From assembly GCA_035578155.1 (NCBI GenBank), contig JAPWDM010000001.1, positions 90,285,576 to 90,349,575 of the forward strand: a stretch of 64,000 nucleotides of DNA, in the 5' to 3' direction. The stretch is from Brachynemurus nebulosus. Lineage: Eukaryota > Arthropoda > Insecta > Neuroptera > Myrmeleontidae. The notes under the pieces are model-generated. The model worked only from the letters and a program-made list of their open reading frames with translations. It made no database searches and was not told the DNA's origin. Both the position numbers and the translations under genes were made by a program. Below, one piece after another: positions 37,662-47,757 of the stretch; position 1 is the stretch's first letter; every line of letters begins with the position of its first letter.

Positions 37662-37687
37662 CCTAGGAAGTGTGGCTACTTCCTAGG
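37662..37687 (-). promoter_or_regulatory. hairpin across the ORF1 stop codon, copy 1
   Basis: A perfect 10-bp stem (CCTAGGAAGT / ACTTCCTAGG) with a 6-base loop includes the ORF1 stop codon TAG at 37676-37678. It is identical in all three I-like copies and precedes the ORF2 ATG by about 25 bases. Confidence 0.6.
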
Positions 37688-39317
37688 TTTGCCCTTTGGC
37701 CAGCCTTTCTTTCTTTTAACAATTTGTACCTCGGCATCGGAATGATCTGAATCGGTTGCCGAGGTATTTGTATACGCGTCGGACGTAGGGCGCTTAACGC
37801 CCGTCCGCACCGACGCGGTCGACATTTCCGAGTCGCTCGCTGGTGTAATGTTAGAGCTACTCGGGAGGGGGTGACCGGGCGTTCGGGTGTGCCCGGTCGG
37901 GACGGCGCCTTTTGCCGCTGGGGCAGCGGAGCCGTCGTTGATGGAGGCAGCATTGACTCTGCCTCCGAAGTGGATGTGGTTGGTCCCTTTTTCGGGGACC
38001 GTTGGTGAGCCACATCCTTCTCCCCCTCACTGCGATGTCTTCGAGGTGGTAATTTTTTCGGTGAACTTTTCTTCTGTGTCGAAGACGTCACAGTTCTAAT
38101 TACTGGTCCCTGAGGGGTGGTTGTAATCACCCTTTTGGCCTCAGGGACCATGGCTGGCGCGACAGCGGCTACTGTGGGTGTAGGTACAACTAGTACACCC
38201 ACTGAGCGTAATAAGCTCTCTTGCAAATTTGCACTGTTTCTTGCATTATTTTCATCGACTGTCTTAATTCTTGCATTTCATTTTTGGTAGCCGCTGGAGG
38301 GGCGGGGGCCGCAGCAGCGCGTGCGTAGCCATCCAGAGCGGAACGACGAGGCAGGTTACCCAAAAGTTTACGACGTGCCTCTGGGTAAGTAAGTCGTTCC
38401 ATGGCTCTCAGCTCCTGGATGGCTGACTCTTGTTTAAATATGGGGCAATTCCTCGACTTAGCCGAGTGATTGCCCCCGCAGTTGACGCACTTTATTGGCT
38501 CGTCACACGGTTTTCCCTCGTGTAACGGTCTTCCGCAAACGCAAATCTGCTGCTCGACGCTACATTTTTGAGATACGTGTCCATATTTCTGGCACCTGTA
38601 ACAACGCATTGGTGCCGGAATATATGGACGAACGTCGATTTTCTCAAAGAGGCCCAGGACCACTTCTCTTGGTAGTACGGTCCTGTTAAATGTTAATAAT
38701 ATGAGTGGGGAATTAGGATATTTATCCCCCCTATTTAGTTTAAGCCTCTTTGCTTCAATAACCCCTTGTGGAGACATCTCCGACACTATCTCTTCAAGGG
38801 AGCAATACGCTAGTGAAGGGTGCATGATAACTCCCCGGGAGTAGTTCAAAACTCCATGGGGTGACACCTCCACAACGTATTGCCCTAGATTTTTCAAACT
38901 CATTATTTTCTGTGATTGTGCCGCTGAGAATGCCTCCACGAGCAACCCTTTGCCCGACAGTTTAGCATTCTTCACATGCCCAATATTATCATTAACTAAT
39001 TTAGCCAACTGGAAGGGACTCATTTTACTGAAATCTCCTTCCGTTGGTTTTAAAACGATGAATTTTATGTAACTTGCTTCCAATCTTGGGGCGTCCAACT
39101 GAGTTGTACGCCCACGACCTTTCCCTTTTTTGGAGGGAGGGTTACCCTTTTTGTGTTGTGTGGCCGTTCCGCTAACTTGCGATGCGGCTACACTGGTTGA
39201 AGTAGTGGGAGCAGCCTCACTACCAGTGCTCACACCAGTTGACGGCGGTGGAGCTAGGTTCGCGTCCGGTTTTATGGGCCCGGACTCGCCCAAAGAAACG
39301 TTATTTTTATCACCCAT
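37676..39317 (-). pseudogene. I-like ORF1 (zinc-knuckle RNA-binding protein), disrupted
   Basis: It begins with ATG at 39317 (MGDKNNVSLGESGP). The RRM-like N-terminal half and three zinc knuckles (CYRCQKYGHVSQKC, CVCGRPLHEGKPC, CVNCGGNHSAKSRNC) are intact, in one frame to about 38190. A frameshift near 38205 moves the frame to one that reads VITTTPQGPVIRTVTSS and the proline/serine-rich tail. A second frameshift near 37870, at TPERPVTP, replaces the conserved end (SATESDNSDAE ... KGKPRK in intact copies). The protein would act as the RNA chaperone of the retrotransposition complex if intact. Confidence 0.93.
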
Positions 39318-40015
39318 AAACAGTTAGACAAACAACCCCCACCCCGCTCCCCACCCTCCACGGAACCTCATAAGGGACGTGGGACTCCCACGCCAGGGAT
39401 ACGGGAATGAGGGGCCCTAGGGACGAAGCCCATTGCCCCAGTGACATGCACGACCCCGGGGCGCTCGAATTTACTGCGGCCGGTGCATAACCGCAGCCAC
39501 GGTCTATGCCTGAAGCCAGGGCCGAAGTGAAGTGTTGTTCCGCCGTACTCGCAAGTAACGGCTTCCCTCAGTCACCAGGATCCCCTTTTCCAGGCAACGC
39601 CGCTAAGCCACACACGAGCTAGTGTGGGTCCCGAAGATGACTTGAAGTTGGGACAACAAAGAAGAACGAAAACAAAACCAAAAACAAAAAAGGAAACAAA
39701 AGATAAAAGAAAACCTGAAATAAAAAGAAATAAAAATAACGAAAACAAAAAAATAATAAAAACGAAACGAAATAATAAAAAAGGTTAATAAATGAACGAT
39801 CAAGGATTTCTCCTCTGGATCCGGCATCTTTTGTGAAAACGGTGGTACCTCGAGAAGGAACGGTGTCGATCTTGGGTAGTCAGAGGCTAATGGAATCCGA
39901 AGATTACTGTATTGCGCATAAACTACCCCTGGAACCCTTAGCCTCCTTGACACCAATGGGGGATAAATATCCCTCACGGGTGCCAAGGGCAGCTGCTATA
40001 GGTGTCCTCACCACC
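39318..40015 (-). promoter_or_regulatory. 5' UTR of I-like copy 1
   Basis: About 700 bp separates the element start from ORF1. It contains a T-rich (sense strand) polypyrimidine region at 39650-39790 and GC-rich flanks, and it matches 53919-54620. I-group elements usually carry an internal RNA polymerase II promoter near +1, so a promoter here is inferred, not seen. Confidence 0.5.
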
Positions 40016-40036
40016 ATTATTATTATTATTATTATA
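40016..40036. repeat. (TAA)n junction between Dong-like tail and I-like copy 1
   Basis: Seven TTA repeats on the plus strand form the 3' tail of the Dong-like element and directly abut the first base of the I-like element. No other sequence lies between. Confidence 0.95.
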
Positions 40037-43000
40037 GACTTTTACGCCAACCTGGCGCTCACTACTCAGTAGGACAGTACTGGGTAACATTCACCTATAC
40101 CGGCATTATGCAAGGTATTAGGCTCTGTGGAAGGGTAATGTGCCAAACCAATCCGTAAAAGTACCGTAGTACATTCACGGACGGGTTTGTCACATCACTC
40201 CCTATATTGTTGTTATTGCTACTTGAAACGAGGTGTTATTCGTCTATTTTGGTGTACACTGGGTCGTACGGCGAGACTTTTGTGGGAGCGTAGATGTTGG
40301 CTCAATGACAGAGGGCTGTGAAAGCCTAGTTCGTTTTCGTGTCCTCAAATGGTAGGTAGGAGTAGGGACAGAGAGAAGGGAAAGGACTGTTTGTGTTTGT
40401 GTGTGTGTTTGTGTATGTGTGTGGATGTGTCTTTCTATTTTACGTTTCTTGGTGTAGATGTTTTCTGGTTCATCAAATTGCTCATTAAGATCGGGTGTTC
40501 CTGGAACTGCGCGTTTAGATGGTACAGAGGTTGACGGACCTTGTGTGTTATTGAATTGGGGAGGATTGTGCACCAGAGCGGTAACAGTGACAGTGCGGCA
40601 GTTGTTCGATCCCCCCTCTCCATCAGACGAATCTGGATCTGTATGTGTGTTAAGTGTTTGTCTTTCAGTGTTAGTGTATTGTGTGTTTATGTATGTGTGT
40701 TGTGTGTCAGTAGGATGAGTGTCAGTGTATTGTTCGCTCACTGTAGATGGCTCAGATGGAGTAGAAGCAGGTCTTGTGCTTTCACATATCGCAGTCGGAT
40801 TCGTATTACTGAGGAACTTCCGTACTATACGACACGTGTTTATGATCACTGCCTTTTGCATAGTGACATATGTGTATTTTGGGAGACCCAAGAGGCTCAA
40901 ACTATTATGTAGTGTGTGTGGAATGACCCCGGTGGCACTGAGCACTATTGGAACGATGTGGACATGTTCCATTCGCCATTGTTGTTTTATTTCGGCTGCG
41001 AGGTCAGTGTATTTATCCAATTTAACTGCGTGTGTTTTTTGTAAGTTGTGTGTATTTGGAACCGCAATATCGATCAGATAGGTTGTCTTAGTGTTTTTCA
41101 TTACGAAGGTGATATCTGGTCGATTATGATTTATGGTCTTATCTGTAATAATCGACCGATCCCAGTAAAGTCTACAGGAGTCATTCTCCGCTACTACTTT
41201 TGGTGTGAGCTTATAGTAAGGTGTTTTATCGGTTATAAGGTGGTGCTTAACCGCTAGTTTCTGGTATATGATTTTGCCAACCTGGTCGTGACGGTGTTTG
41301 TATTCGGACTGAGCGAGCTGAGTACAGGCAGCTGTGATGTGTTGGATCGTTTCAGGTTTGGAATGGCATCTCCGGCATGAGTCAGATGTTATTGACGAGT
41401 CACGAAGTATGTATTTTGAGTAATTCTTTGTATGAATTACTTGATCTTGTATAGCTAGCATGAATCCTTCAGTCTCCGGGAAAAGACTTCCTTGACTCAA
41501 CCAGGCGTGCGACGCTGCTTTGTCGACGTTACTCTGATTAAGATCATGTGGATGTCTCCCATGTAAAGGCTTCCGAATCCATTGCTGAATTTTGTCCTCC
41601 TTCGTGACCAAACGGCAAAAACTATCTGGCATTTCTGTGTGTGAGAGGTTTAATGGTGTGTATGCCTTGTCGGCTTGGATTATTACATTGTGTAAGTGTG
41701 ATGTGTGTGTTTTGGTGTAAAAGTATTCTCGCAAGTTATGAACCTGTTTATTATGCGTGTTCCTTATGTCTATAAGACCTCGACCCCCTTCGGCTCTTGG
41801 CAGCGTCAATCGTTCTATCGCTGCTTTGGGATGATGAATTCTGTATTTGGTCATAAGGACGCGGGTCTTGATCTCGATGTTTGTCAAGTCCGTAGGCGTC
41901 CATTTGATTACCCCAAATGAGTATGTTAGCACCGGCACTGCGTAGGTGTTGATTGCTTTGATGGTTTTTTTTCCATCAAGGTGGGTGCTCAGTAATCTCC
42001 GTACACGCGTTAGGTATTGCTCCATCAGGTGTTGTTTTACAGCGCTGTGATCTATACGTTCGTCCTGATTGAATCCGAGATACCGGTACGACTCTCCCTC
42101 GTCCATGGGCTGCATAACAGACTCTGGTTCGAGTTCGAATGCGACCGCATCTCGTTTTCCTCCAGAACGACATTGTGTTCGACATTTATCGATTCCGAAC
42201 TCCATACAGAGGTCTCGCGAAACCTCGTTGGAAATTCCCAGCAGCTGCTGTAATTGATGTTTAGTAGCTGCATAGATCTTAATATCATCCATGTACATTA
42301 GATGTGAAATGGTATGGCGCGAATTCGTTTGCGTACCTACATTGTAACCGTATTTGGTTTCATTTAACAGGCGAGAAAGTGGATTCATTGCGAGACAAAA
42401 CCATAATGGACTCAATGAGTCGCCTTGGAATATGCCGCGTCTTACTTGAATAAGGTCGCTTGTTGTTTTTTCATTACCAATACTCAAATGTAAGGTCGTT
42501 CGCCAGTCGGACATGATCGTTCCAAGGAAGTTCACGATACTTGGGTGTATTTTGTACAGCTCCAATACTCTCCGCAACCAGGAGTGCGGGACCGAATCAA
42601 ATGCCTTTTTATAATCAATAAACGCTGTGTACAGGTTACGTTTTCTCCCTTTCGCTTGTTCCAGTACTACGGAGTCAATCAGAAGCTGCTCTTTGCAGCC
42701 TTGTGACCTCTTTCGACATCCCTTTTGTTCTTCTGTCAGTATGGTGTTAATCTGACAATGCTCATTGATCTTTTCTGCCAGACAGGACGTCAAAATCTTA
42801 TACACTGTAGGCAAGCAGGTGATAGGCCTATAATTCGCAGGATTTTTTGTATCACTGTTTTTAGATTTCATGTATGTGATACCCTGCGTTAGGAACTTCG
42901 GTGTCAGGTTGGGTGTTCTTATAAATAGTGTAAAGTGTTCAGCGAGATACTTGTGTGTTGATGTAAAGTGTTTGAGCCAGTAGTTTTCTATGTTGTCGAT

Positions 43001-44320
43001 GCCAGGTGCTTTCCAGTTATGCGATCTCTGTAAAGCTCTGGAGACGTCCTCTGTAGTAATGTCCGTATAGGGCATCTCCGGAAGATGTTCGTTATTCCTG
43101 CACTCTGTATCGATCCAGCTGGCTTTGTCATTATGGTCAATGGTGTTGGACCATATATTCGCCCAGAAACTATGGAGTGCGTTCTTCTCCGGTAGACCAT
43201 TACTGTCAGTTACCGTGTTCGTTAGAGACTGATAAAACCGTCTCTCGTTTCTGCTGAACGCTTGGTTTTGTCGTCTGTGTTCAGTACTGGTCTTATATCT
43301 TCGTAAGCGCTTCGCTAGTGCTGTTAATTTTTGGTGAAGCGTATCTCTGATCACTGTGAGTGTTTTATTGGGTTCCTCGTATTGTGTGTGTACTGTGTGT
43401 TTGCGTAATATGTCGTGTATGTGTTTGTTGAGCCGTTTGGACCTCGTACCCTGTTGGTATTGGGTGATCCTGCCGAGGTTGCATCGGATGTTGCTGATGC
43501 GTTTATTCAATCGTGTTTCCCAGGCAGGAGTTTTGTGTTCCTTCGAGTTGTGCGCTACAGGTGGTGTTACATCGGACCCGTTACAACGTATAGCTGCAAC
43601 GGCTCCACAATAGATAGCCGTGTGTAACTCGATAAAATTGTCACATGTTTCCAAGTGTTTAGGCAGTATTGTATTGTCTAATATCTCAACGATCTCAGCC
43701 AATCTACGTGAGGTGTGTTGTTTAGGCAACAAGTACCGATGTGTGGGGTCCGTCCCTTCGAATTCAGTAAGCGCTGTGTTAAATTCCAGTTCGATCTCTT
43801 GCAGTAGGGTGTCATTTACTGCTGTTTCATGGTAGTTAGGCTCATTCTCGACAGGTTGTTGAGTGTCGTTTTGTGTGGGGCTCCCCATTTCTGGTGGGCC
43901 GTCGTCGGCCTGACTTTCTTCATTTTGAGCAAATTGATGTGCGACTTGTGTTTTAATAGTGTTTATGAGGGAAGAAGGTATAAGGTTATTGGTGAAAATG
44001 ACACGCTTTTGGTCTGCCAGTCTCTGTTCAGTGACGCGATTTAGGTGAGGATAGGTGCGCGCGAACTCTTGATGTAATTTCGTACGGTAACCAGTTTTGT
44101 CCGTTTCAAGTTTAGTAACTTGGAAGTATGTGCGTACGATGAATTCATTCAGTTCATCTGTCCATTGCATACGCACACGCTTCTTACCAGCTTTAGTGGT
44201 CCCCAAAGGGTGCTCCGAGGAAACGCTTAAAGTCGGCTGAGCCAAAGGTGTTGGTGGCTCTGTAAGTAGGGCAGTAGTATTTTGGCTGAAGGTGTTATTA
44301 CAGCTGACAGGTGGCTGCCT
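40037..44320 (-). mobile_element. Dong-like (R4 group) non-LTR retrotransposon, nearly full length
   Basis: A 4284-bp element lies on the minus strand with TAA repeats at both ends. It has a single long ORF (40244-44245, open to the element's 5' edge), a 3' UTR of about 200 bp and a (TAA)n tail. The single ORF with an RT followed by a restriction-like endonuclease, and the TAA target, match the Dong family first described in the silkworm. Only 75 bp precede the first listed codon, so the 5' end may be lightly truncated or the leader may be naturally short. Confidence 0.93.
40244..44245 (-). CDS. Dong-like polyprotein: Myb-like N-terminus, RT, restriction-like endonuclease
   Basis: The single protein should bind, nick and reverse transcribe at TAA targets (target-primed reverse transcription). 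Numbering is from the first codon at 44245, which is TTG. The first ATG is at codon 26 (44168-44170), and the frame stays open upstream to the TAA repeat at 44321. Residues 24-85 (RMQWTDELNEFIVRTYF, RLADQKRV) look Myb/SANT-like. RT occupies about 395-680, with NYRPITCLPT (471-480), FIDYKKAFDS (542-551), GIFQGDSLSP (604-613) and the catalytic YMDD (651-654). The endonuclease has a C-X2-C-X8-H-X4-C knuckle (C957, C960, H969, C974) and RPDI (1042-1045) followed by YLIDIAVP (D1059). The tail is rich in threonine and histidine. No stops or frameshifts are present, so it may be competent. Confidence 0.93.
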   Translation of the reverse strand: MAQPTLSVSSEHPLGTTKAGKKRVRMQWTDELNEFIVRTYFQVTKLETDKTGYRTKLHQEFARTYPHLNRVTEQRLADQKRVIFTNNLIPSSLINTIKTQVAHQFAQNEESQADDGPPEMGSPTQNDTQQPVENEPNYHETAVNDTLLQEIELEFNTALTEFEGTDPTHRYLLPKQHTSRRLAEIVEILDNTILPKHLETCDNFIELHTAIYCGAVAAIRCNGSDVTPPVAHNSKEHKTPAWETRLNKRISNIRCNLGRITQYQQGTRSKRLNKHIHDILRKHTVHTQYEEPNKTLTVIRDTLHQKLTALAKRLRRYKTSTEHRRQNQAFSRNERRFYQSLTNTVTDSNGLPEKNALHSFWANIWSNTIDHNDKASWIDTECRNNEHLPEMPYTDITTEDVSRALQRSHNWKAPGIDNIENYWLKHFTSTHKYLAEHFTLFIRTPNLTPKFLTQGITYMKSKNSDTKNPANYRPITCLPTVYKILTSCLAEKINEHCQINTILTEEQKGCRKRSQGCKEQLLIDSVVLEQAKGRKRNLYTAFIDYKKAFDSVPHSWLRRVLELYKIHPSIVNFLGTIMSDWRTTLHLSIGNEKTTSDLIQVRRGIFQGDSLSPLWFCLAMNPLSRLLNETKYGYNVGTQTNSRHTISHLMYMDDIKIYAATKHQLQQLLGISNEVSRDLCMEFGIDKCRTQCRSGGKRDAVAFELEPESVMQPMDEGESYRYLGFNQDERIDHSAVKQHLMEQYLTRVRRLLSTHLDGKKTIKAINTYAVPVLTYSFGVIKWTPTDLTNIEIKTRVLMTKYRIHHPKAAIERLTLPRAEGGRGLIDIRNTHNKQVHNLREYFYTKTHTSHLHNVIIQADKAYTPLNLSHTEMPDSFCRLVTKEDKIQQWIRKPLHGRHPHDLNQSNVDKAASHAWLSQGSLFPETEGFMLAIQDQVIHTKNYSKYILRDSSITSDSCRRCHSKPETIQHITAACTQLAQSEYKHRHDQVGKIIYQKLAVKHHLITDKTPYYKLTPKVVAENDSCRLYWDRSIITDKTINHNRPDITFVMKNTKTTYLIDIAVPNTHNLQKTHAVKLDKYTDLAAEIKQQWRMEHVHIVPIVLSATGVIPHTLHNSLSLLGLPKYTYVTMQKAVIINTCRIVRKFLSNTNPTAICESTRPASTPSEPSTVSEQYTDTHPTDTQHTYINTQYTNTERQTLNTHTDPDSSDGEGGSNNCRTVTVTALVHNPPQFNNTQGPSTSVPSKRAVPGTPDLNEQFDEPENIYTKKRKIERHIHTHTQTHTQTQTVLSLLSVPTPTYHLRTRKRTRLSQPSVIEPTSTLPQKSRRTTQCTPK

Positions 44321-44334
44321 TTATTATTATTATA
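44321..44334. repeat. (TAA)n at the 5' edge of the Dong-like element
   Basis: A short TTA run separates the 5' end of the long Dong-like copy from a Dong 3' scrap, so the long copy inserted into another element's tail. Confidence 0.9.
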
Positions 44335-44413
44335 GACTTTTACGCCAACCTGGCGCTCACTACTCAGTAGGACAGTACTGGGTAACATTCACCTATACCG
44401 GCATTATGCAAGG

Positions 44414-44417
<4 letters not shown>
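44335..44417 (-). mobile_element. Dong 3' end scrap (about 83 bp)
   Basis: This is an exact match to the last ~83 bp of the Dong-like element (gacttttacgccaacctggc ... gcaaggtatt), with TTA repeats on both sides. It is an extreme 5' truncation or a recombination product. Confidence 0.95.

Positions 44418-44444
<27 letters not shown>
44418..44444. repeat. (TAA)n spacer
   Basis: TTA repeats between the Dong scrap and the next truncated Dong copy. Confidence 0.95.
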
Positions 44445-45970
44445 GACTTTTACGCCAACCTGGCGCTCACTACTCAGTAGGACAGTACTGGGTAACATTC
44501 ACCTATACCGGCATTATGCAAGGTATTAGGCTCTGTGGAAGGGTAATGTGCCAAACCAATCCGTAAAAGTACCGTAGTACATTCACGGACGGGTTTGTCA
44601 CATCACTCCTTATATTGTTGTTGTTGTTGCTTGAAACGAGGTGTTATGCGTCTATTTTGGTGTACACTGGTTCGTACGACGAGACTTTTGTGGGAGCGTA
44701 GATGTTGGCTCAATGACAGACGGCTGTGAATGCCTAGTTCGTTTTCGTGTCCTCAGAGAATAGGGAGGATTAGGGACAGAGGGAAGGGAAAGGACTGTTT
44801 GTGTTTGTGTGTGTGTTCGTGTATGTGTGTGGATGTGTCGTTCTATTTTTCGTTTCTTGGTGTAAATGTGTTCTGGTTCATCAAATTGCTCATTAAGATC
44901 GGGTGTTCCTGGAATTGCGCGTTTAGATGGTACAGAGGTTGACGGACCTTGTGTGTTATTAAGTTGGGGAGGATTGTGCACCAGAGCGGTAACAGTGACA
45001 GTGCGGCAGTTGGTCGATCCTCCCTCTCCATCAAACGAATCTGGATCTGTATGTGTGTTAGGTGTTTGCGTTTCAGTGTTAGCGTATTGTGTGTTTATGT
45101 ATGTGTGTTGTGTGTCTGTAAGATGAGTGTCAGTGTGTTGTTCACTTACTGTAGATGGCTCAGATGGAGTACAAGCAGATCTTGTGCTTTCACATATCGC
45201 AGTCGGATTCGTATTACTGAGGAACTTCCGTACTATACGACATGTGTTTATGATCACTGTCTTTTGCATAGTGACATATGTGTACTTTGGGAGACCCAAG
45301 AGGCTCAAGCTATTGTGTAGTGTGTGTGGAATGACCCCGGTGGCACTGAGTACTATTGGAACAATGTAGACATGTTCCATTCGCCATTGTTGTTTTATTT
45401 CGGCTGCGAGGTCAGTGTATTTCTCCAATTTAACTGCGTGTGTTTTTTGTAAGTTATGTGTATTCGGAACCGCAATGTCGATCAGATAGGTGGTCTTAGT
45501 TTGTTTCATTACGAAGGTGATATCTGGTCGATTATGATTTATGGTCTTATCTGTAATAATCGACCGATCCCAGTAAAGTCTACAGGAGTCATTCTCCGCT
45601 ACTACTTTTGGTGTGAGCTTGTAGTAAGGGGTTTTATCGGTTATAAGGTGGTGCTTAACCGCTAGTTTCTGATATATAATTTTGCCAACCTGGTCATGAC
45701 GGTGTTTATATTCGGACTGAGCGAGCTGAGTACAGGCAGCTGTGATGTGTTGGATCGTTTCGGGTTTGGAATGGCATCTCCGGCATAAGTCAGATGTTAT
45801 TGACGAGTCACGAAGTATGTATTTTGAGTAATTCTTTGTATGAATTACTTGATCTTGTATAGCCAGCATGAATCCTTCAGTCTCCGGGAAAAGACTTCCT
45901 TGACTCAACCAGGCGTGCGACGCTGCTTTGTCGACGTTACTCTGGTTAAGGTCATGTGGATGTCTCCCAT
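44445..45970 (-). mobile_element. 5'-truncated Dong-like element A (1526 bp)
   Basis: It contains the 3' third of the Dong-like element and ends at ...gtctcccat (45970). It shares this exact truncation point and length with the copy at 46088-47613. Its body has more differences from the long copy than the second truncated copy does. Confidence 0.95.
44652..45969 (-). pseudogene. Dong-like protein, C-terminal fragment A (endonuclease region)
   Basis: The frame is open from the truncation point at 45969 (GRHPHDLNQSNVDK) through the zinc knuckle (here CRRCHSKPETIQHITAAC) and the RPDI / YLIDIAVP endonuclease core to the normal stop. The RT is missing. Residues that differ from the long copy include SDLC for SDSC, VMKQ for VMKN, KLEK for KLDK, and MQKTV for MQKAV. 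There is no start codon of its own. It is a fragment, though the endonuclease frame has no stops. Confidence 0.9.
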
Positions 45971-46014
45971 TTATTATTATTATTATTTTATTTTATTTAT
46001 TTATTTTTTTTTTT
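45971..46014. repeat. (TAA)n plus poly(A) of an I-like end
   Basis: TTA repeats grade into a T-rich run on the plus strand, the tail of the tiny I-like fragment that follows. Confidence 0.9.
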
Positions 46015-46051
46015 GATTAAAATTGGGGTACTGCTGCCGGTGGATGGCGCG
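46015..46051 (-). mobile_element. I-like 3' end fragment, 37 bp (A)
   Basis: This is exactly the terminal 37 bp of the I-like element (gattaaaattggggtactgc, then tgccggtggatggcgcg), followed on its other side by TTA repeats. It is an extreme 5' truncation, and the same fragment recurs at 47657-47693. Confidence 0.95.

Positions 46052-46087
<36 letters not shown>
46052..46087. repeat. (TAA)n spacer
   Basis: About eleven TTA repeats separate the first duplicated unit from the second. Confidence 0.95.
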
Positions 46088-47613
46088 GACTTTTACGCCA
46101 ACCTGGCGCTCACTACTCAGTAGGACAGTACTGGGTAACATTCACCTATACCGGCATTATGCAAGGTATTAGGCTCTGTGGAAGGGTAATGTGCCAAACC
46201 AATCCGTAAAAGTACCGTAGTACATTCACGGACGGGTTTGTCACATCACTCCTTATATTGTTGTTGTTGTTGCTTGAAACGTGGTGTTATGCGTCTATTT
46301 TGGTGTATACTGGTTCGTACGACGAGACTTTTGTGGGAGCGTAGATGTTGGCTCAATGACAGAGGGCTGTGAAAGCCTAGTTCGTTTTCGTGTCCTCAGA
46401 TGGTAGGTAGGAGTAGGGACAGAGGGAAGGGAAAGGACTGTTTGTGTTTGTGTGTGTGTTTGTGTATGTGTGTGGATGTGTCTTTCTATTTTACGTTTCT
46501 TGGTGTAGATGTTTTCTGGTTCATCAAATTGCTCATTAAGATCGGGTGTTCCTGGAACTGCGCGTTTAGATGGTACAGAGGTTGACGGACCTTGTGTGTT
46601 ATTGAATTGGGGAGGATTGTGCACCAGAGCGGTAACAGTGACAGTGCGGCAGTTGTTCGATCCCCCCTCTCCATCAGACGAATCTGGATCTGTATGTGTG
46701 TTAAGTGTTTGTCTTTCAGTGTTAGTGTATTGTGTGTTTATGTATGTGTGTTGTGTGTCAGTAGGATGAGTGTCAGTGTATTGTTCGCTCACTGTAGATG
46801 GCTCAGATGGAGTAGAAGCAGGTCTTGTGCTTTCACATATCGCAGTCGGATTCGTATTACTGAGGAACTTCCGTACTATACGACACGTGTTTATGATCAC
46901 TGCCTTTTGCATAGTGACATATGTGTATTTTGGGAGACCCAAGAGGCTCAAACTATTATGTAGTGTGTGTGGAATGACCCCGGTGGCACTGAGCACTATT
47001 GGAACGATGTGGACATGTTCCATTCGCCATTGTTGTTTTATTTCGGCTGCGAGGTCAGTGTATTTATCCAATTTAACTGCGTGTGTTTTTTGTAAGTTGT
47101 GTGTATTTGGAACCGCAATATCGATCAGATAGGTTGTCTTAGTGTTTTTCATTACGAAGGTGATATCTGGTCGATTATGATTTATGGTCTTATCTGTAAT
47201 AATCGACCGATCCCAGTAAAGTCTACAGGAGTCATTCTCCGCTACTACTTTTGGTGTGAGCTTGTAGTAAGGTGTTTTATCGGTTATAAGGTGGTGCTTG
47301 ACCGCTAGTTTCTGGTATATGATTTTGCCAACCTGGTCGTGACGGTGTTTGTATTCGGACTGAGCGAGCTGAGTACAGGCAGCTGTGATGTGTTGGATCG
47401 TTTCAGGTTTGGAATGGCATCTCCGGCATGAGTCAGATGTTATTGACGAGTCACGAAGTATGTATTTTGAGTAATTCTTTGTATGAATTACTTGATCTTG
47501 TATAGCCAGCATGAATCCTTCAGTCTCCGGGAAAAGACTTCCTTGACTCAACCAGGCGTGCGACGCTGCTTTGTCGACGTTACTCTGGTTAAGGTCATGT
47601 GGATGTCTCCCAT
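46088..47613 (-). mobile_element. 5'-truncated Dong-like element B (1526 bp)
   Basis: It has the same length, truncation point and flanks as element A, so the two arose by a 1643-bp tandem duplication (44445-46087 and 46088-47730). Most of its interior, however, matches the long copy at 40037-44320 better than it matches element A. Confidence 0.95.
46295..47612 (-). pseudogene. Dong-like protein, C-terminal fragment B (endonuclease region)
   Basis: An open frame covers the zinc knuckle, RPDI and YLIDIAVP endonuclease core and the threonine-rich tail to the stop. The central part (SDSC, VMKN, KLDK, MQKAV, SEQYTDTHPT) is identical to the long copy. Its last residues (RTNQ) agree with fragment A instead of the long copy (RTTQ). 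It lacks RT and a start codon. Confidence 0.9.
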
Positions 47614-47656
47614 TTATTATTATTATTATTTTATTTTATTTATTTATTTTTTTTTT
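47614..47656. repeat. (TAA)n plus poly(A) of an I-like end
   Basis: This is the same arrangement as 45971-46014, within the second copy of the duplicated unit. Confidence 0.9.
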
Positions 47657-47693
47657 GATTAAAATTGGGGTACTGCTGCCGGTGGATGGCGCG
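47657..47693 (-). mobile_element. I-like 3' end fragment, 37 bp (B)
   Basis: Identical to 46015-46051. Its presence at the same place confirms that the whole unit was duplicated. Confidence 0.95.
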
Positions 47694-47744
<51 letters not shown>

Positions 47745-47757
47745 TTTTTTTTTTTTT
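47694..47757. repeat. (TAA)n and poly(A) tail of I-like copy 2
   Basis: About 16 TTA repeats are followed by a T run of about 15 on the plus strand. In sense orientation this is A-run then (AAT)n, the tail of the next element. Confidence 0.95.

Larger units (their letters stand above)
33181..40015 (-). mobile_element. I-like non-LTR retrotransposon, copy 1, full length but broken
   Basis: On the minus strand the copy runs from its 5' end at 40015 (GGTGGTGAGGACACC) through a 5' UTR of about 700 bp, ORF1, ORF2, a 3' UTR of about 800 bp and a TAA tail. It is collinear with the copy at 47758-54620. Both reading frames are broken (see the two pseudogenes), so it can no longer move on its own. Its 5' end abuts the TAA tail of the Dong-like element at 40037-44320. 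Confidence 0.95.

Noticed and set aside
39603..39986. A sense-strand frame in the I-like 5' UTR (APVRDIYPPLVSRR...) shared by four elements
   Set aside because: It starts at TTG with no in-frame ATG before a late MPD. Its sharing reflects common descent of the 5' 200 bp, so I do not call it a gene.
40349..44480. Many plus-strand frames of 60-123 codons through the Dong-like element
   Set aside because: They are shadows of the minus-strand ORF and recur only because the element is repeated.
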